This document shows, piece by piece, positions 17,422 through 26,177 of a stretch of DNA of 64,000 bases (within the stretch, counting starts at the first letter, position 1; every line of letters begins with the position of its first letter). The notes under the pieces are model-generated. The model did not search any database, had not been told where the DNA came from, and worked only from the letters and a program-made list of their open reading frames with translations. Origin of the DNA: Neisseria subflava (GTDB lineage Bacteria; Pseudomonadota; Gammaproteobacteria; Burkholderiales; Neisseriaceae); assembly GCF_005221305.1 (NCBI RefSeq), contig NZ_CP039887.1:1240001-1304000 (forward strand), written 5' to 3'. Position numbers and translations under genes: made by a program.

Positions 17422-17503
17422 TGTTTTCTCTCGTTAAGATTCAGAATGGCATTATTGTAAACCAATTTAAAGATATTTTCACAGCGACAGGCCGTCTGAA
17501 AAC

Positions 17504-17538
17504 AAAAAACGCCCCTGCAAAAAGCAGGAGCGTTTTTT
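17504..17538 (-). terminator. Terminator of tRNA-Glu
   Basis: AAAAAACGCTCCTGC and GCAGGGGCGTTTTTT form a stem with a T run on the minus strand, just after the tRNA. Confidence 0.75.
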
Positions 17539-17546
17539 AAGAATTT

Positions 17547-17622
17547 TGGCACGCCCACGGGGATTCGAACCCCGGTTGCCGCCGTGAAAGGGCAGTGTCC
17601 TAGGCCTCTAGACGATGGGCGC
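17547..17622 (-). tRNA. tRNA-Glu (TTC), second copy
   Basis: On the minus strand it has the acceptor GCGCCCA/TGGGCGT, anticodon loop CTTTCAC and encoded CCA. It differs from the copy at 8584 by a few bases in the D arm and anticodon stem region. Confidence 0.95.
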
Positions 17623-17754
17623 GTAACCGAAGCGCGAACTATACAGAAAGCCTTTTCTTCTGTCAACGCCTTTACTGCATTTTTAAAGATGCTGCCGATT
17701 TCCGTATGTTATTTTCCCTGTATAATGCCGGTTTTAATAAAAGGAAAACTCGCC

Positions 17755-18654
17755 ATGTGGTTTAAGCAAATCAGTTTTTATCCGCTCAACAAAGACAAGT
17801 TGCCCGAATTGGAAGTCCTTTCTGACAAATTGGCGCAATCCGAATTTGCCCATTGTCAGGGTTTGGACTGGTTTAGCGAAGGCTTTGCCACGCCTGTTTC
17901 CTTTTCGCCCGAGCTGGTTTTCCCTGCCGATTACACTTGGCGCGTTGCTCTGAAAAAAGAAGAAAAAGTCCTGCCTGCCGGCGTCATCCGCGATATTTTG
18001 GATGAAAAGGTTTTGGAAATCCAAAACAACGAAGCGCGCAATGTCGGCCGTAAGGAAAAACAAGAGCTGAAAGAACAGATTACTGACGACCTGCTGCCCC
18101 GTGCCTTTACGCGTAGCAGCCGCACACAGGCGATTTTTGACACGCGTCATGGTTATCTTTTGGTCAACAATGCCGCATCTGCAAAAGCGGAAAATATCCT
18201 GACCAAACTGCGCGAAGCCTTGGGCGGTTTGGAAGCAACCCTGCCCAATACCAAACAATCGCCCTCTTCCCTGATGACCAGCTGGCTGCTGCAAGGTCAC
18301 TGCGAAGGCGGTTTTGAATTGGACTGCGATTGCGAACTCAAAGGCGTGGGTGATGTTGTTCCGGTCGTCAAAGTTTCCAAACAAGACCTAACTGCCGATG
18401 AAGTGGTACAACACGTCAAAAACGGCAAAACCGTTACCCAACTGGGCTTGGTATGGCGCGAACAAATTGCGTTCATCCTCACCCAAGACTTTACCCTCAA
18501 ACGTATCCAGTATCTGGACGTATTGCAAGAAGAAGCCGAAAGCAACGGCGACGATGCCGCCAGCCTTGCCTTTGCCTCGCAAATCCTGATGACCGAAGCC
18601 ATCAGCACCATGTTGGAAGAACTGGTTTCTTATTTGGGCGGCTGGCAAGAGTAA
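17755..18654 (+). CDS. rdgC: Recombination-associated protein RdgC
   Basis: The protein has 299 residues, starting MWFKQISFYPLN at 17755 with AAAGGAAAA upstream; an upstream TTG-type extension into the tRNA is not credible. The MWFK-N-x-x-Y-P start, the PRAFTRSSRTQAIFD segment and the C-terminal Asp/Glu-rich region are typical of RdgC. RdgC forms a ring around double-stranded DNA and restrains RecA; in gonococcus it supports pilin antigenic variation. It is probably monocistronic, followed by an outward DUS pair. Confidence 0.93.
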   Translation: MWFKQISFYPLNKDKLPELEVLSDKLAQSEFAHCQGLDWFSEGFATPVSFSPELVFPADYTWRVALKKEEKVLPAGVIRDILDEKVLEIQNNEARNVGRKEKQELKEQITDDLLPRAFTRSSRTQAIFDTRHGYLLVNNAASAKAENILTKLREALGGLEATLPNTKQSPSSLMTSWLLQGHCEGGFELDCDCELKGVGDVVPVVKVSKQDLTADEVVQHVKNGKTVTQLGLVWREQIAFILTQDFTLKRIQYLDVLQEEAESNGDDAASLAFASQILMTEAISTMLEELVSYLGGWQE

Positions 18655-18657
18655 TTT

Positions 18658-18701
18658 TTCAGACGGCCTTTTTGATTGGGAAATATCAAAGGCCGTCTGA
18701 A
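18658..18701. terminator. Outward-facing AG-DUS pair
   Basis: TTCAGACGGCCT and AGGCCGTCTGAA with 20 bases between them lie between rdgC and the ADP-ribosylglycohydrolase gene. Confidence 0.55.
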
Positions 18702-18729
18702 ATATAAATGAAGTATCAGAAAGGATGTC

Positions 18730-19515
18730 ATGATGTTGGGCGCAGTCATTGGCGATATTGCCGGATCAAGATTTGAGTTTGACAACTATCGTCACACCGA
18801 TTTTGACATTTTCAGCCCCGACAGCAACTTTACCGATGACACGATTTGCACTGTTGCCATTGCCGATTGGGTTTTACAAGGTTGTAACGATAATTTGGCC
18901 TCTATTTTGCAAGGCTGGTGTAGGGCATATCCCAGTCCTAAAGGCGCATATGGCGGCCGCTTCTCACAATGGATAGAATGGGAAGATCCAGAACCTTATA
19001 ATAGCTGGGGCAACGGCTCGGCCATGCGTGTTTCGGCCGTTGGTTGGGCATTTGCCACATTGGAAGAAACCCTGCATTTTGCCAAACAATCCGCCATCGT
19101 GACGCACAACCACCCGGAAGGCATTAAAGGCGCACAAGCCGTAGCCGCCGCCATCTTTTGGGCGCGTACCGGCATGGGCAAAGCGCAAATCAAAGAAAAC
19201 ATTACACGACAATTCGGCTATGACTTAAGCCAAAGTTGCGACCAAATCCGCCCGCATTATCATTTCAACGAAAGCTGTCAGGAAACCGTACCTCAAGCGA
19301 TTACCGCCTTTCTTGAAAGCGATGATTTTGAACACGCCATCCGACTGGCAGTTTCCCTGGGCGGTGACAGCGATACCTTGGCAGCCATTACCGGCAGTAT
19401 TGCCGAAGCCTACTACGGCATCCCTACGGCCATGCGCGAACACGCTTTAGCCATATTGCCATGCCGTATTGCTGAAACCCTGCTGACTTTTGAATCCCAA
19501 TATCAGGCCGTCTGA
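18730..19515 (+). CDS. ADP-ribosylglycohydrolase family protein
   Basis: The protein has 261 residues of the DraG/ARH fold. Metal-binding motifs are visible: GDIAGSRFEF at the start, TDDT at residues 35-38, NGSAMR at 95-100 and GGDSDT near 206-211. These residues hold two Mg ions and remove ADP-ribose from proteins or small molecules. The substrate is unknown; no nitrogenase or DraT is present, so regulation like DraG is not implied. The stop codon TGA lies inside a DUS (AGGCCGTCTGAA at 19505), so uptake sequence encodes the last residues. Confidence 0.85.
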   Translation: MMLGAVIGDIAGSRFEFDNYRHTDFDIFSPDSNFTDDTICTVAIADWVLQGCNDNLASILQGWCRAYPSPKGAYGGRFSQWIEWEDPEPYNSWGNGSAMRVSAVGWAFATLEETLHFAKQSAIVTHNHPEGIKGAQAVAAAIFWARTGMGKAQIKENITRQFGYDLSQSCDQIRPHYHFNESCQETVPQAITAFLESDDFEHAIRLAVSLGGDSDTLAAITGSIAEAYYGIPTAMREHALAILPCRIAETLLTFESQYQAV

Positions 19516-19539
19516 AACCGCCTGCAAAAAGGAATAATA

Positions 19540-19971
19540 ATGATGAAATACCTCGCCCTACTCCCCATCGCCTTCATGCTGGGTACGCCTGCTATTGCCG
19601 AAACCATCAATCCTTATCAGGAAAAAGGTTGCGCTTATGATGGCGATGTCGGCAAAGACGGTAAACCGTCCGGTAAAGGCACATGGAAATGCCAAGACGG
19701 CCGCAGCTATGTCGGCTCATTTAAAAACGGCAAATTTGACGGCAAAGGCGCATATACCGTTTCCGGCAACCGCGAAACCTTTATCGAACCTTTCTTCTCC
19801 AACAGCGCCAAATTACGCAATATGACACTGGAAGGCATGTTCAAAAAAGGCAAGGCGCACGGAAACTTTACCGCTTCTCAAAACGGCACACCCGTCTTCA
19901 TCATGAAATGCGAAGACGGTATGATTAAAGAAGTCAAACTACCTAAGAAATCTACTTCCAAAACCAAATAA
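19540..19971 (+). CDS. Secreted MORN-repeat protein
   Basis: The 143-residue protein has an N-terminal signal peptide (cleavage near AIAETIN, residue 20). Two to three MORN-like repeats follow: GKPSGKGTWKCQDGRSYVGSF, KNGKFDGKGAYTVSG and KKGKAHGNFTAS. MORN repeats form small beta-hairpin stacks often linked to membrane or surface binding. It lies 24 bases after the ADP-ribosylglycohydrolase and may share its transcript. The specific function is unknown. Confidence 0.7.
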   Translation: MMKYLALLPIAFMLGTPAIAETINPYQEKGCAYDGDVGKDGKPSGKGTWKCQDGRSYVGSFKNGKFDGKGAYTVSGNRETFIEPFFSNSAKLRNMTLEGMFKKGKAHGNFTASQNGTPVFIMKCEDGMIKEVKLPKKSTSKTK

Positions 19972-19978
19972 ACAGCCT

Positions 19979-20014
19979 TTCAGACGGCCTTACCCATATT
20001 TCAGGCCGTCTGAA
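19979..20014. terminator. Outward-facing AG-DUS pair
   Basis: The inverted DUS copies around TACCCATATTTC lie downstream of the MORN-repeat gene. Confidence 0.55.
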
Positions 20015-20096
20015 ACATCAATTAACAAGCCTGTCTAAAGGCTGTTGTGTTGATTTTAAAGAATTTCCAAACAACCCTTACCCCAGGACAACCACC

Positions 20097-20663
20097 ATGA
20101 GCATTAAATCCGACAAATGGATACGCCGCATGGCCGAAGAACACGGCATGATTGAGCCGTTCGAGCCCAACCAAATCAAAGAGGCCAACGGCCAACGCAT
20201 CATTTCCTATGGCACATCCAGCTACGGCTACGACATCCGTTGTGCCAACGAATTTAAAATCTTCACCAATATCAACAGCACCATCGTCGACCCAAAAAAT
20301 TTCGACCCAAAAAACTTCGTTACAGTCGAAGATGACTGCTGCATCATTCCGCCCAACTCCTTTGCACTGGCGCGCACAGTCGAATATTTCCGCATTCCGC
20401 GCAACGTCCTGACCGTCTGCCTGGGCAAGTCCACTTACGCTCGCTGCGGCATTATCGTCAACGTTACCCCGTTCGAGCCTGAGTGGGAAGGCTACGTTAC
20501 GCTTGAGTTTTCCAACACCACCCCCCTGCCTGCCAAAATTTATGCAGGCGAAGGCGTGGCTCAAGTCTTGTTCTTTGAAAGCGATGAAGTCTGCGAAACT
20601 TCATACAAAGACCGCAACGGCAAATACATGGGTCAAACCGGTGTTACCCTGCCTAAAACCTAA
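20097..20663 (+). CDS. dcd: dCTP deaminase
   Basis: The protein has 188 residues, the normal length. It carries SYGYDIRCANEFKIF, PPNSFALARTVEYFRIP, LGKSTYARCGI and the active-site segment FEPEWEGYVTLEFSNTTPLP with the catalytic Glu. It deaminates dCTP to dUTP, feeding thymidylate synthesis in Gram-negative bacteria. The homotrimeric dUTPase fold can be seen from these beta motifs. It ends with a DUS hairpin and is probably monocistronic. Confidence 0.95.
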   Translation: MSIKSDKWIRRMAEEHGMIEPFEPNQIKEANGQRIISYGTSSYGYDIRCANEFKIFTNINSTIVDPKNFDPKNFVTVEDDCCIIPPNSFALARTVEYFRIPRNVLTVCLGKSTYARCGIIVNVTPFEPEWEGYVTLEFSNTTPLPAKIYAGEGVAQVLFFESDEVCETSYKDRNGKYMGQTGVTLPKT

Positions 20664-20679
20664 TATACCAAATAAAAAA

Positions 20680-20705
20680 AGGCCATCTGAAATTTCAGAC
20701 GGCCT
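20680..20705. terminator. DUS hairpin with one-base variant
   Basis: AGGCCATCTGAA (C-A instead of C-G) pairs with a regular DUS between the converging dcd and ppsR genes. Confidence 0.65.
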
Positions 20706-20718
20706 TTTATCATTTCAT

Positions 20719-21540
20719 TTAGAAACGGCGTTTCAGCTTGCAAGCCTGCAAGATATGAACGGCGAGTTCTTCCACAGATTTATCCGTTGTATTGGTAAAC
20801 GGCACTCCGTGGCGCTTGAACATATTTTGCGCATCGGCAATCTCGCTGCGGCAAGTATCGATTTTGGCATAGGTCGAATTAGGACGACGCTCCTGACGGA
20901 TAGCCTGCAGACGCTCAGGCTGAATGGTCAAGCCGAACAGCTTATCTTTATAAGGTTTGACCATACGCGGCAAATCGGTTGATTCCAAGTCATCGGGAAT
21001 CAATGGATAGTTTGCGGCGCGAATACCGTATTGCAGAGCCAAATAAAGACAGGTCGGCGTTTTACCCGAACGGGACACGCCCATCAAAATCACATCCGCT
21101 TCCTGCAGGTTTTTATCGCTGACGCCGTCATCATGACTGAGCGAGAAGTTCACTGCTTCCATACGCGCATCATAACGCTTGGTATTGCCGATACTATGAT
21201 GGCCTCGCTCAGCAATCGTTGCTTCAACATTCAATTCTTTTTCCAGCAAACCCAAGAACGTTTCAAAGAAATCAATATGGAATGCATTGGATTTTTTGAT
21301 GATTTCACGGATTTCATCATTTACCACGCTGACAAAAGCAATCGGACGATCGCCAAACTGTTCGGCTGTCTTATTGACTTCATCCACTACGGCCAACGCT
21401 TTTTCAGACGTATCGATAAATGGATAAACATGGCGCTTGAACTCGACATTGCCGAATTGGTTCAACAGGGCTTCACCGATATTTTCGGCGGTCAGACCGG
21501 TGCGGTCGGAAATATAGAAGACTTGGCGTGGAGCAGTCAT
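20719..21540 (-). CDS. ppsR: PEP synthase regulatory protein (bifunctional kinase/pyrophosphorylase)
   Basis: The start is placed at 21540 (MTAPRQVFYISDRTGLTAE), with AGAAGGA upstream; 273 residues. It belongs to the DUF299/PSRP family: VFYISDRTGLTAE at the N-terminus and the P-loop GVSRSGKTPTCLYLALQYG near residue 150. It uses ADP to phosphorylate, and phosphate to dephosphorylate, a Thr next to the catalytic His of PEP synthase. It is divergent from ppsA, its expected target. Confidence 0.93.
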   Translation of the reverse strand: MTAPRQVFYISDRTGLTAENIGEALLNQFGNVEFKRHVYPFIDTSEKALAVVDEVNKTAEQFGDRPIAFVSVVNDEIREIIKKSNAFHIDFFETFLGLLEKELNVEATIAERGHHSIGNTKRYDARMEAVNFSLSHDDGVSDKNLQEADVILMGVSRSGKTPTCLYLALQYGIRAANYPLIPDDLESTDLPRMVKPYKDKLFGLTIQPERLQAIRQERRPNSTYAKIDTCRSEIADAQNMFKRHGVPFTNTTDKSVEELAVHILQACKLKRRF

Positions 21541-21957
21541 AGTGAATCCTTCTGAGGGTAACATTTCAGACGGCAATCATAGCAGTTACAGCCTTTGCAA
21601 TAAAGCGATTCCCGGTAGATTACACAGGATTACAACAAATTTGAACAAATTTTAAATTAGAATAAAATTTTATTTTTTTTAGATTTATTGGAATTATATT
21701 CCACATTTGTAAAATAAATTTCGATTCTTAAATTTATTAACTTATTTTGTTTTCCATATTTAACAAGAAGATAACACGTAAAAACATGAATCTGATATTC
21801 ATATTTCAGAAGGCTACACGCCTAAAAAGCACAATATCACAGACGAATTTGTGATTTTTAAAAAGATAAAACACATGACAGCCATCAAACGAATGGCTAC
21901 AATAAGCAGGCGGATTTGTTTCTTTTTTAACATTTTTGGATTGGATTGGACACACAA
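21541..21957. promoter_or_regulatory. ppsR-ppsA divergent control region
   Basis: The 417 bases are very AT-rich in the middle (21650-21760). They hold a single DUS half at 21565, an inverted repeat ATCACA-N8-TGTGAT at 21836-21855 and another, GCCAT-N7-ATGGC, at about 21881-21897. These palindromes lie 60-120 bases before ppsA and are plausible operators. No small gene was found. Confidence 0.4.
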
Positions 21958-24342
21958 ATGGCCGAAAACTACGTTATTTGGTTTGAAAACCTGCGTATGA
22001 CTGACGTTGAGCGAGTGGGCGGTAAAAATGCCTCTTTGGGCGAAATGATCAGCCAACTGACTGAAAAAGGCGTGCGCGTTCCCGGCGGTTTTGCAACCAC
22101 AGCCGAAGCTTATCGTGCTTTCCTGGCTCACAATGGTCTGAGCGAGCGTATTTCCGAAGCCCTGAAACAACTGGATGTTGAAGACGTTGCCGAATTGGCA
22201 CGCGTGGGTAAAGAAATCCGCCAATGGATTTTGGATACTCCGTTCCCTGAGCAGCTGGATGCTGAAATCGAAACAGCTTGGAACAAAATGGTTGCCGATG
22301 CCGGCGGTGCGGACATCTCCGTTGCCGTACGTTCTTCCGCAACAGCAGAAGACTTGCCGGACGCTTCTTTCGCCGGCCAACAAGAAACCTTCCTGAACAT
22401 CAACGGCTTGGATAACGTTAAAGAAGCAATGCGCCATGTATTCGCTTCCCTGTACAACGACCGTGCCATTTCTTACCGTGTCCACAAAGGCTTCGAACAC
22501 GACATCGTTGCCCTTTCTGCCGGCGTACAACGCATGGTGCGTTCTGACAGCGGTGCTTCCGGTGTGATGTTTACCATCGATACCGAATCCGGTTACGACC
22601 AAGTCGTTTTCGTTACCTCTTCTTACGGTTTGGGCGAAAACGTCGTACAAGGCGCGGTAAACCCTGACGAATTCTATGTATTCAAACCTACTTTGAAAGC
22701 AGGCAAACCGGCTATCCTGCGCAAAACCATGGGTTCGAAACAAATCAAAATGATCTTTACCGACAAAGCCGAAGCCGGTAAATCTGTAACCAACGTTGAT
22801 GTACCTGCAGAAGACCGTCAACGCTTCTCCATTACCGACGCCGAAGTAACCGAGTTGGCTCATTACGCGCTGACCATCGAAAAACACTACGGCCGCCCAA
22901 TGGACATCGAATGGGGCCGCGACGGCTTGGATGGCAAACTCTACATCCTGCAAGCACGCCCTGAAACCGTGAAATCTCAAGAAGACAGCAGCCGCAACCT
23001 GCGCCGCTTCTCTATCAACGGCGAAAAAGTTGTCTTGTGCGAAGGTCGTGCCATCGGTCAAAAAGTTGGTCAAGGTAAAGTTCGCTTGGTGAAAGATGCT
23101 TCCGAGATGGATTCCGTTGAAGCAGGAGACGTACTCGTTACCGACATGACCGACCCGGATTGGGAACCGGTAATGAAACGTGCTTCTGCCATCGTGACCA
23201 ACCGTGGCGGCCGTACCTGCCACGCAGCGATTATCGCGCGTGAATTGGGTATTCCGGCTGTTGTAGGTTGTGGTGACGCTACCGATCTGCTGTCTGAAGG
23301 CCAAGAAGTGACCGTATCTTGTGCCGAAGGCGATACCGGCTTCATCTACTCCAGCTTGCTGGACGTACAAATTACCGATGTTGCTTTGGACAACATGCCT
23401 AAAGCGCCTGTAAAAGTGATGATGAACGTTGGTAACCCTGAATTGGCATTCAGCTTCGCCAACCTGCCTAGCGAAGGTATCGGCTTGGCGCGTATGGAAT
23501 TCATCATCAACCGTCAAATCGGTATCCACCCTAAAGCCTTGTTGGAATTTGACAAACAAGACGACGAGTTGAAAGCGGAAATTACCCACCGCATCGCTGG
23601 CTACGCTTCTCCTGTCGACTTCTATGTCGATAAAATTGCGGAAGGTGTGGCAACTTTGGCTGCTTCGGTTTATCCACGCAAAACCATCGTTCGTATGTCT
23701 GACTTCAAATCCAACGAGTACGCTAACTTGGTGGGTGGTAGCATCTACGAACCGCACGAAGAAAACCCAATGTTGGGCTTCCGTGGTGCAGCGCGTTATG
23801 TAGCCGATAACTTCAAAGACTGCTTCGCACTCGAGTGCAAAGCCTTGAAACGTGTTCGCGATGAAATGGGTTTGACCAACGTCGAAATCATGATTCCATT
23901 CGTCCGTACTTTGGGTGAAGCAGAAGCTGTTGTTAAAGCCCTGAAAGAAAACGGTTTGGAACGCGGCAAAAACGGCCTGCGCCTGATCATGATGTGCGAG
24001 TTGCCAAGCAACGCTGTATTGGCAGAACAATTCCTGCAATACTTCGACGGCTTCTCCATCGGTTCTAACGACATGACCCAGCTGACCCTCGGCCTCGACC
24101 GTGACAGCGGTTTGGTATCTGACTCCTTCGACGAGCGCAACCCTGCCGTTAAAGTGATGTTGCACTTGGCAATCTCTGCTTGCCGCAAACAAAACAAATA
24201 CGTCGGCATTTGCGGTCAAGGCCCATCAGACCATCCGGACTTTGCCAAATGGCTGGTTGAAGAAGGTATCGAAAGCGTATCGCTCAACCCTGATACCGTC
24301 ATTGAAACCTGGCTGTATCTGGCTAACGAATTGAATAAATAA
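21958..24342 (+). CDS. ppsA: Phosphoenolpyruvate synthase
   Basis: ATG at 21958 (MAENYVIWFENLRMTDVER) is preferred to the in-frame TTG at 21946; 794 residues. The N-terminal ATP-grasp domain is followed by the phospho-His swivel domain GGRTCHAAIIAREL (His422) and the TIM-barrel domain with IGSNDMTQLTLGLDRDSG and the catalytic Cys in the C-terminal GICGQGPSD. It makes PEP from pyruvate and ATP for gluconeogenesis. The Thr beside His422 is the target of PpsR-type regulators. Codon use is strongly biased, as in a highly expressed gene. A strong terminator follows. Confidence 0.96.
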   Translation: MAENYVIWFENLRMTDVERVGGKNASLGEMISQLTEKGVRVPGGFATTAEAYRAFLAHNGLSERISEALKQLDVEDVAELARVGKEIRQWILDTPFPEQLDAEIETAWNKMVADAGGADISVAVRSSATAEDLPDASFAGQQETFLNINGLDNVKEAMRHVFASLYNDRAISYRVHKGFEHDIVALSAGVQRMVRSDSGASGVMFTIDTESGYDQVVFVTSSYGLGENVVQGAVNPDEFYVFKPTLKAGKPAILRKTMGSKQIKMIFTDKAEAGKSVTNVDVPAEDRQRFSITDAEVTELAHYALTIEKHYGRPMDIEWGRDGLDGKLYILQARPETVKSQEDSSRNLRRFSINGEKVVLCEGRAIGQKVGQGKVRLVKDASEMDSVEAGDVLVTDMTDPDWEPVMKRASAIVTNRGGRTCHAAIIARELGIPAVVGCGDATDLLSEGQEVTVSCAEGDTGFIYSSLLDVQITDVALDNMPKAPVKVMMNVGNPELAFSFANLPSEGIGLARMEFIINRQIGIHPKALLEFDKQDDELKAEITHRIAGYASPVDFYVDKIAEGVATLAASVYPRKTIVRMSDFKSNEYANLVGGSIYEPHEENPMLGFRGAARYVADNFKDCFALECKALKRVRDEMGLTNVEIMIPFVRTLGEAEAVVKALKENGLERGKNGLRLIMMCELPSNAVLAEQFLQYFDGFSIGSNDMTQLTLGLDRDSGLVSDSFDERNPAVKVMLHLAISACRKQNKYVGICGQGPSDHPDFAKWLVEEGIESVSLNPDTVIETWLYLANELNK

Positions 24343-24354
24343 GTTCAATGAGAC

Positions 24355-24392
24355 AAAAATCCCCTGCCCATTTATCCCGGCAGGGGATTTTT
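24355..24392 (+). terminator. Rho-independent terminator of ppsA
   Basis: AAAAATCCCCTGCC ... GGCAGGGGATTTTT is a GC stem followed by T residues. It is not DUS-based, unlike most terminators here. Confidence 0.85.
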
Positions 24393-24612
24393 ATTGCCTT
24401 ATTCAATGCCGTCTGAAAAAACTTTCACTTTCTTTTACCTTATCGAAAAAATCCTTTATCATCAAAATGATAAAAAAATATGCCGCCATATCCACAAATT
24501 TTCAATGTTAATATACTGCCTTTCTGTATTTTATCCCGTGTCTTTTGAGTGAACCTTTTTCCACTCTTCCTATCTATCATACGCAGCATAACGATACATT
24601 TTGAAATATCCC

Positions 24613-25317
24613 ATGAATACAAACTTTATTTCCACCTTTCAGACAGCCTTGAAACGTCTGGCACTCATCAGCACCATTGCCGTCTTAGCAGCCTGCGCCG
24701 GCAACAATACCTCTTCCAACCGCGCCGTACCTGACGGCTACCACAAAGTCCGCCCTGGCGATACCCTGACCCAAATCGCCAAACGCTACGGACAAAATGT
24801 CAACACACTGGTTGCCTGGAATAACCTTCCCAACGCCTCACAAATCGAGGTCGGCCAAGTATTACGCGTTCGCCGTCATGTTGCCTCACGCAGCACTGCA
24901 ACACAGCAACGTCAAACCACTGCCGTTACCCCGATCAACCGATTGAACCTGCAATGGCCGACCGATAACGCTTCATCCTCCATTATCCAACGCTACAACG
25001 GCACCACCAGCAAAGGCATAGATATTGCAGGCACACAAGGCCAACAAATCCGCTCCGCCGCAGCCGGTACCGTCATCTACGTTGGCGAAGAAGTCCGCGG
25101 CTATGGCAAGCTGATTTTGATCAGCCACAATGACTACACCATTACCGCCTACGCTCACAACGACACGCTTTTGGTACAAAAAGATCAAAAAGTCCAAGCA
25201 GGCCAAGTTATCGCCACCATGGGCAACAGCGATTCAGACAGCGTCAAACTGCATTTTGAAGTACGTCTAAACGGCAAAGCAGTCGATCCCCTGCCTTACT
25301 TGACCAGAACAAATTAA
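24613..25317 (+). CDS. nlpD: NlpD-like lipoprotein, LysM plus degenerate LytM
   Basis: ATG at 24613 gives 234 residues with the lipobox VLAAC (Cys28). A LysM domain at about residues 42-85 (HKVRPGDTLTQIAKRYG) binds peptidoglycan. A C-terminal LytM/M23 domain follows (GIDIAGTQGQQIRSAAAGTV, ISHNDYTITAYAHND, LHFEVRLNGKAVDPLPYL). The first zinc ligand, normally His before GIDI, is Ser-Lys here, so it is not a peptidase. This matches NlpD, which activates the amidase AmiC for septal splitting at division. Confidence 0.85.
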   Translation: MNTNFISTFQTALKRLALISTIAVLAACAGNNTSSNRAVPDGYHKVRPGDTLTQIAKRYGQNVNTLVAWNNLPNASQIEVGQVLRVRRHVASRSTATQQRQTTAVTPINRLNLQWPTDNASSSIIQRYNGTTSKGIDIAGTQGQQIRSAAAGTVIYVGEEVRGYGKLILISHNDYTITAYAHNDTLLVQKDQKVQAGQVIATMGNSDSDSVKLHFEVRLNGKAVDPLPYLTRTN

Positions 25318-25330
25318 TACCTCAATCAAA

Positions 25331-25364
25331 AGGCCGTCTGAAACAAAATTATTTCAGACGGCCT
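25331..25364. terminator. Inverted AG-DUS pair
   Basis: The hairpin with flanking A and T runs lies after nlpD. Confidence 0.7.
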
Positions 25365-25489
25365 TTTGATTTGTCTCACCATAACACTCATTTCAACAAA
25401 GTATTGACCAACTTAACTTATGTTGATTGAGTGAAAACGCCGTTATACAATGACAACTCTTTTTAACATTCTATTTTAGGTACCCTACT

Positions 25490-25972
25490 ATGTCTCCTAA
25501 CCGCATCCTTGCAACCGCATTCTTATTTGCTTCTGCATTTGCCAGCGCAGATGTTCATATTGATGAAAGCATTCCTTACCGCGACAAAGAAGAAATCGAT
25601 ACCCGTATCGTTTCCGAATGTTTAGAAGTGGGCAGCATTATGTCCAAATCCTTGCAAGAAACTGCAGCCAAAAGTGATGTAACTATTGTCCGTGACGGTA
25701 AAAAACAAGGCACATACGCAGATATCGCCATTACTTCCGCTATGAGCGCAGGCAATGCCTTTATCGGTCACGCCAAAGGTATGGCGGTTTCAGCCGCTTT
25801 GTATGTTGACGGCAAACAAGTTAATAAAAAAACCTTCACCCGCAACTCTTCCGGCGGCATGTTTGGCGCTTATAAAAGCTCTTGCGCCGTCTTGAACCGC
25901 ACTTCTAAAGTATTGGGTTCAGATATTGCCCAATGGGTGGTCCGCGAACAAAAAAACGCTCAAGATAAATAA
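25490..25972 (+). CDS. Hypothetical periplasmic protein
   Basis: The 160-residue protein has a signal peptide cleaved after FASA (about residue 20). The mature part has two Cys (43 and 126) that could form a disulfide, and a central Gly/Ala-rich stretch (ITSAMSAGNAFIGHAKGMAVSAALYVDGK). Promoter and ribosome-binding site (TAGGTACCCTACTATG) are unremarkable. I do not recognise the family. It is monocistronic between DUS terminators. Confidence 0.6.
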   Translation: MSPNRILATAFLFASAFASADVHIDESIPYRDKEEIDTRIVSECLEVGSIMSKSLQETAAKSDVTIVRDGKKQGTYADIAITSAMSAGNAFIGHAKGMAVSAALYVDGKQVNKKTFTRNSSGGMFGAYKSSCAVLNRTSKVLGSDIAQWVVREQKNAQDK

Positions 25973-25988
25973 AACCCCAATTTGATAA

Positions 25989-26021
25989 AGGCCGTCTGAA
26001 AAACCGTATTTCAGACGGCCT
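25989..26021. terminator. Inverted AG-DUS pair
   Basis: The hairpin lies after the periplasmic hypothetical gene. Confidence 0.7.
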
Positions 26022-26177
26022 ATATATTTTCTATTTCTCTAGGAACAAAGAAATAAATTATCCATTAATCATTGTCAGAAATAGAGAATTTTATTTCCAA
26101 CGCCCTTGATTTTAGAATACCTACCCTCAATTATTAACACCATAAGAATTTTGTATATGAGCAGTCAAAGGAATAAC

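Noticed and set aside
17584..17754. N-terminal extension of rdgC into tRNA-Glu
   Set aside because: The open frame crosses the tRNA gene; the family start MWFKQISFYPLN at 17755 has a ribosome-binding site.
21814..24219. An 801-codon open frame on the minus strand across ppsA
   Set aside because: It is the mirror of ppsA's biased codons. The plus-strand protein has all PEP synthase motifs; the antisense product is a His/Phe/Val-rich sequence without a recognisable domain.
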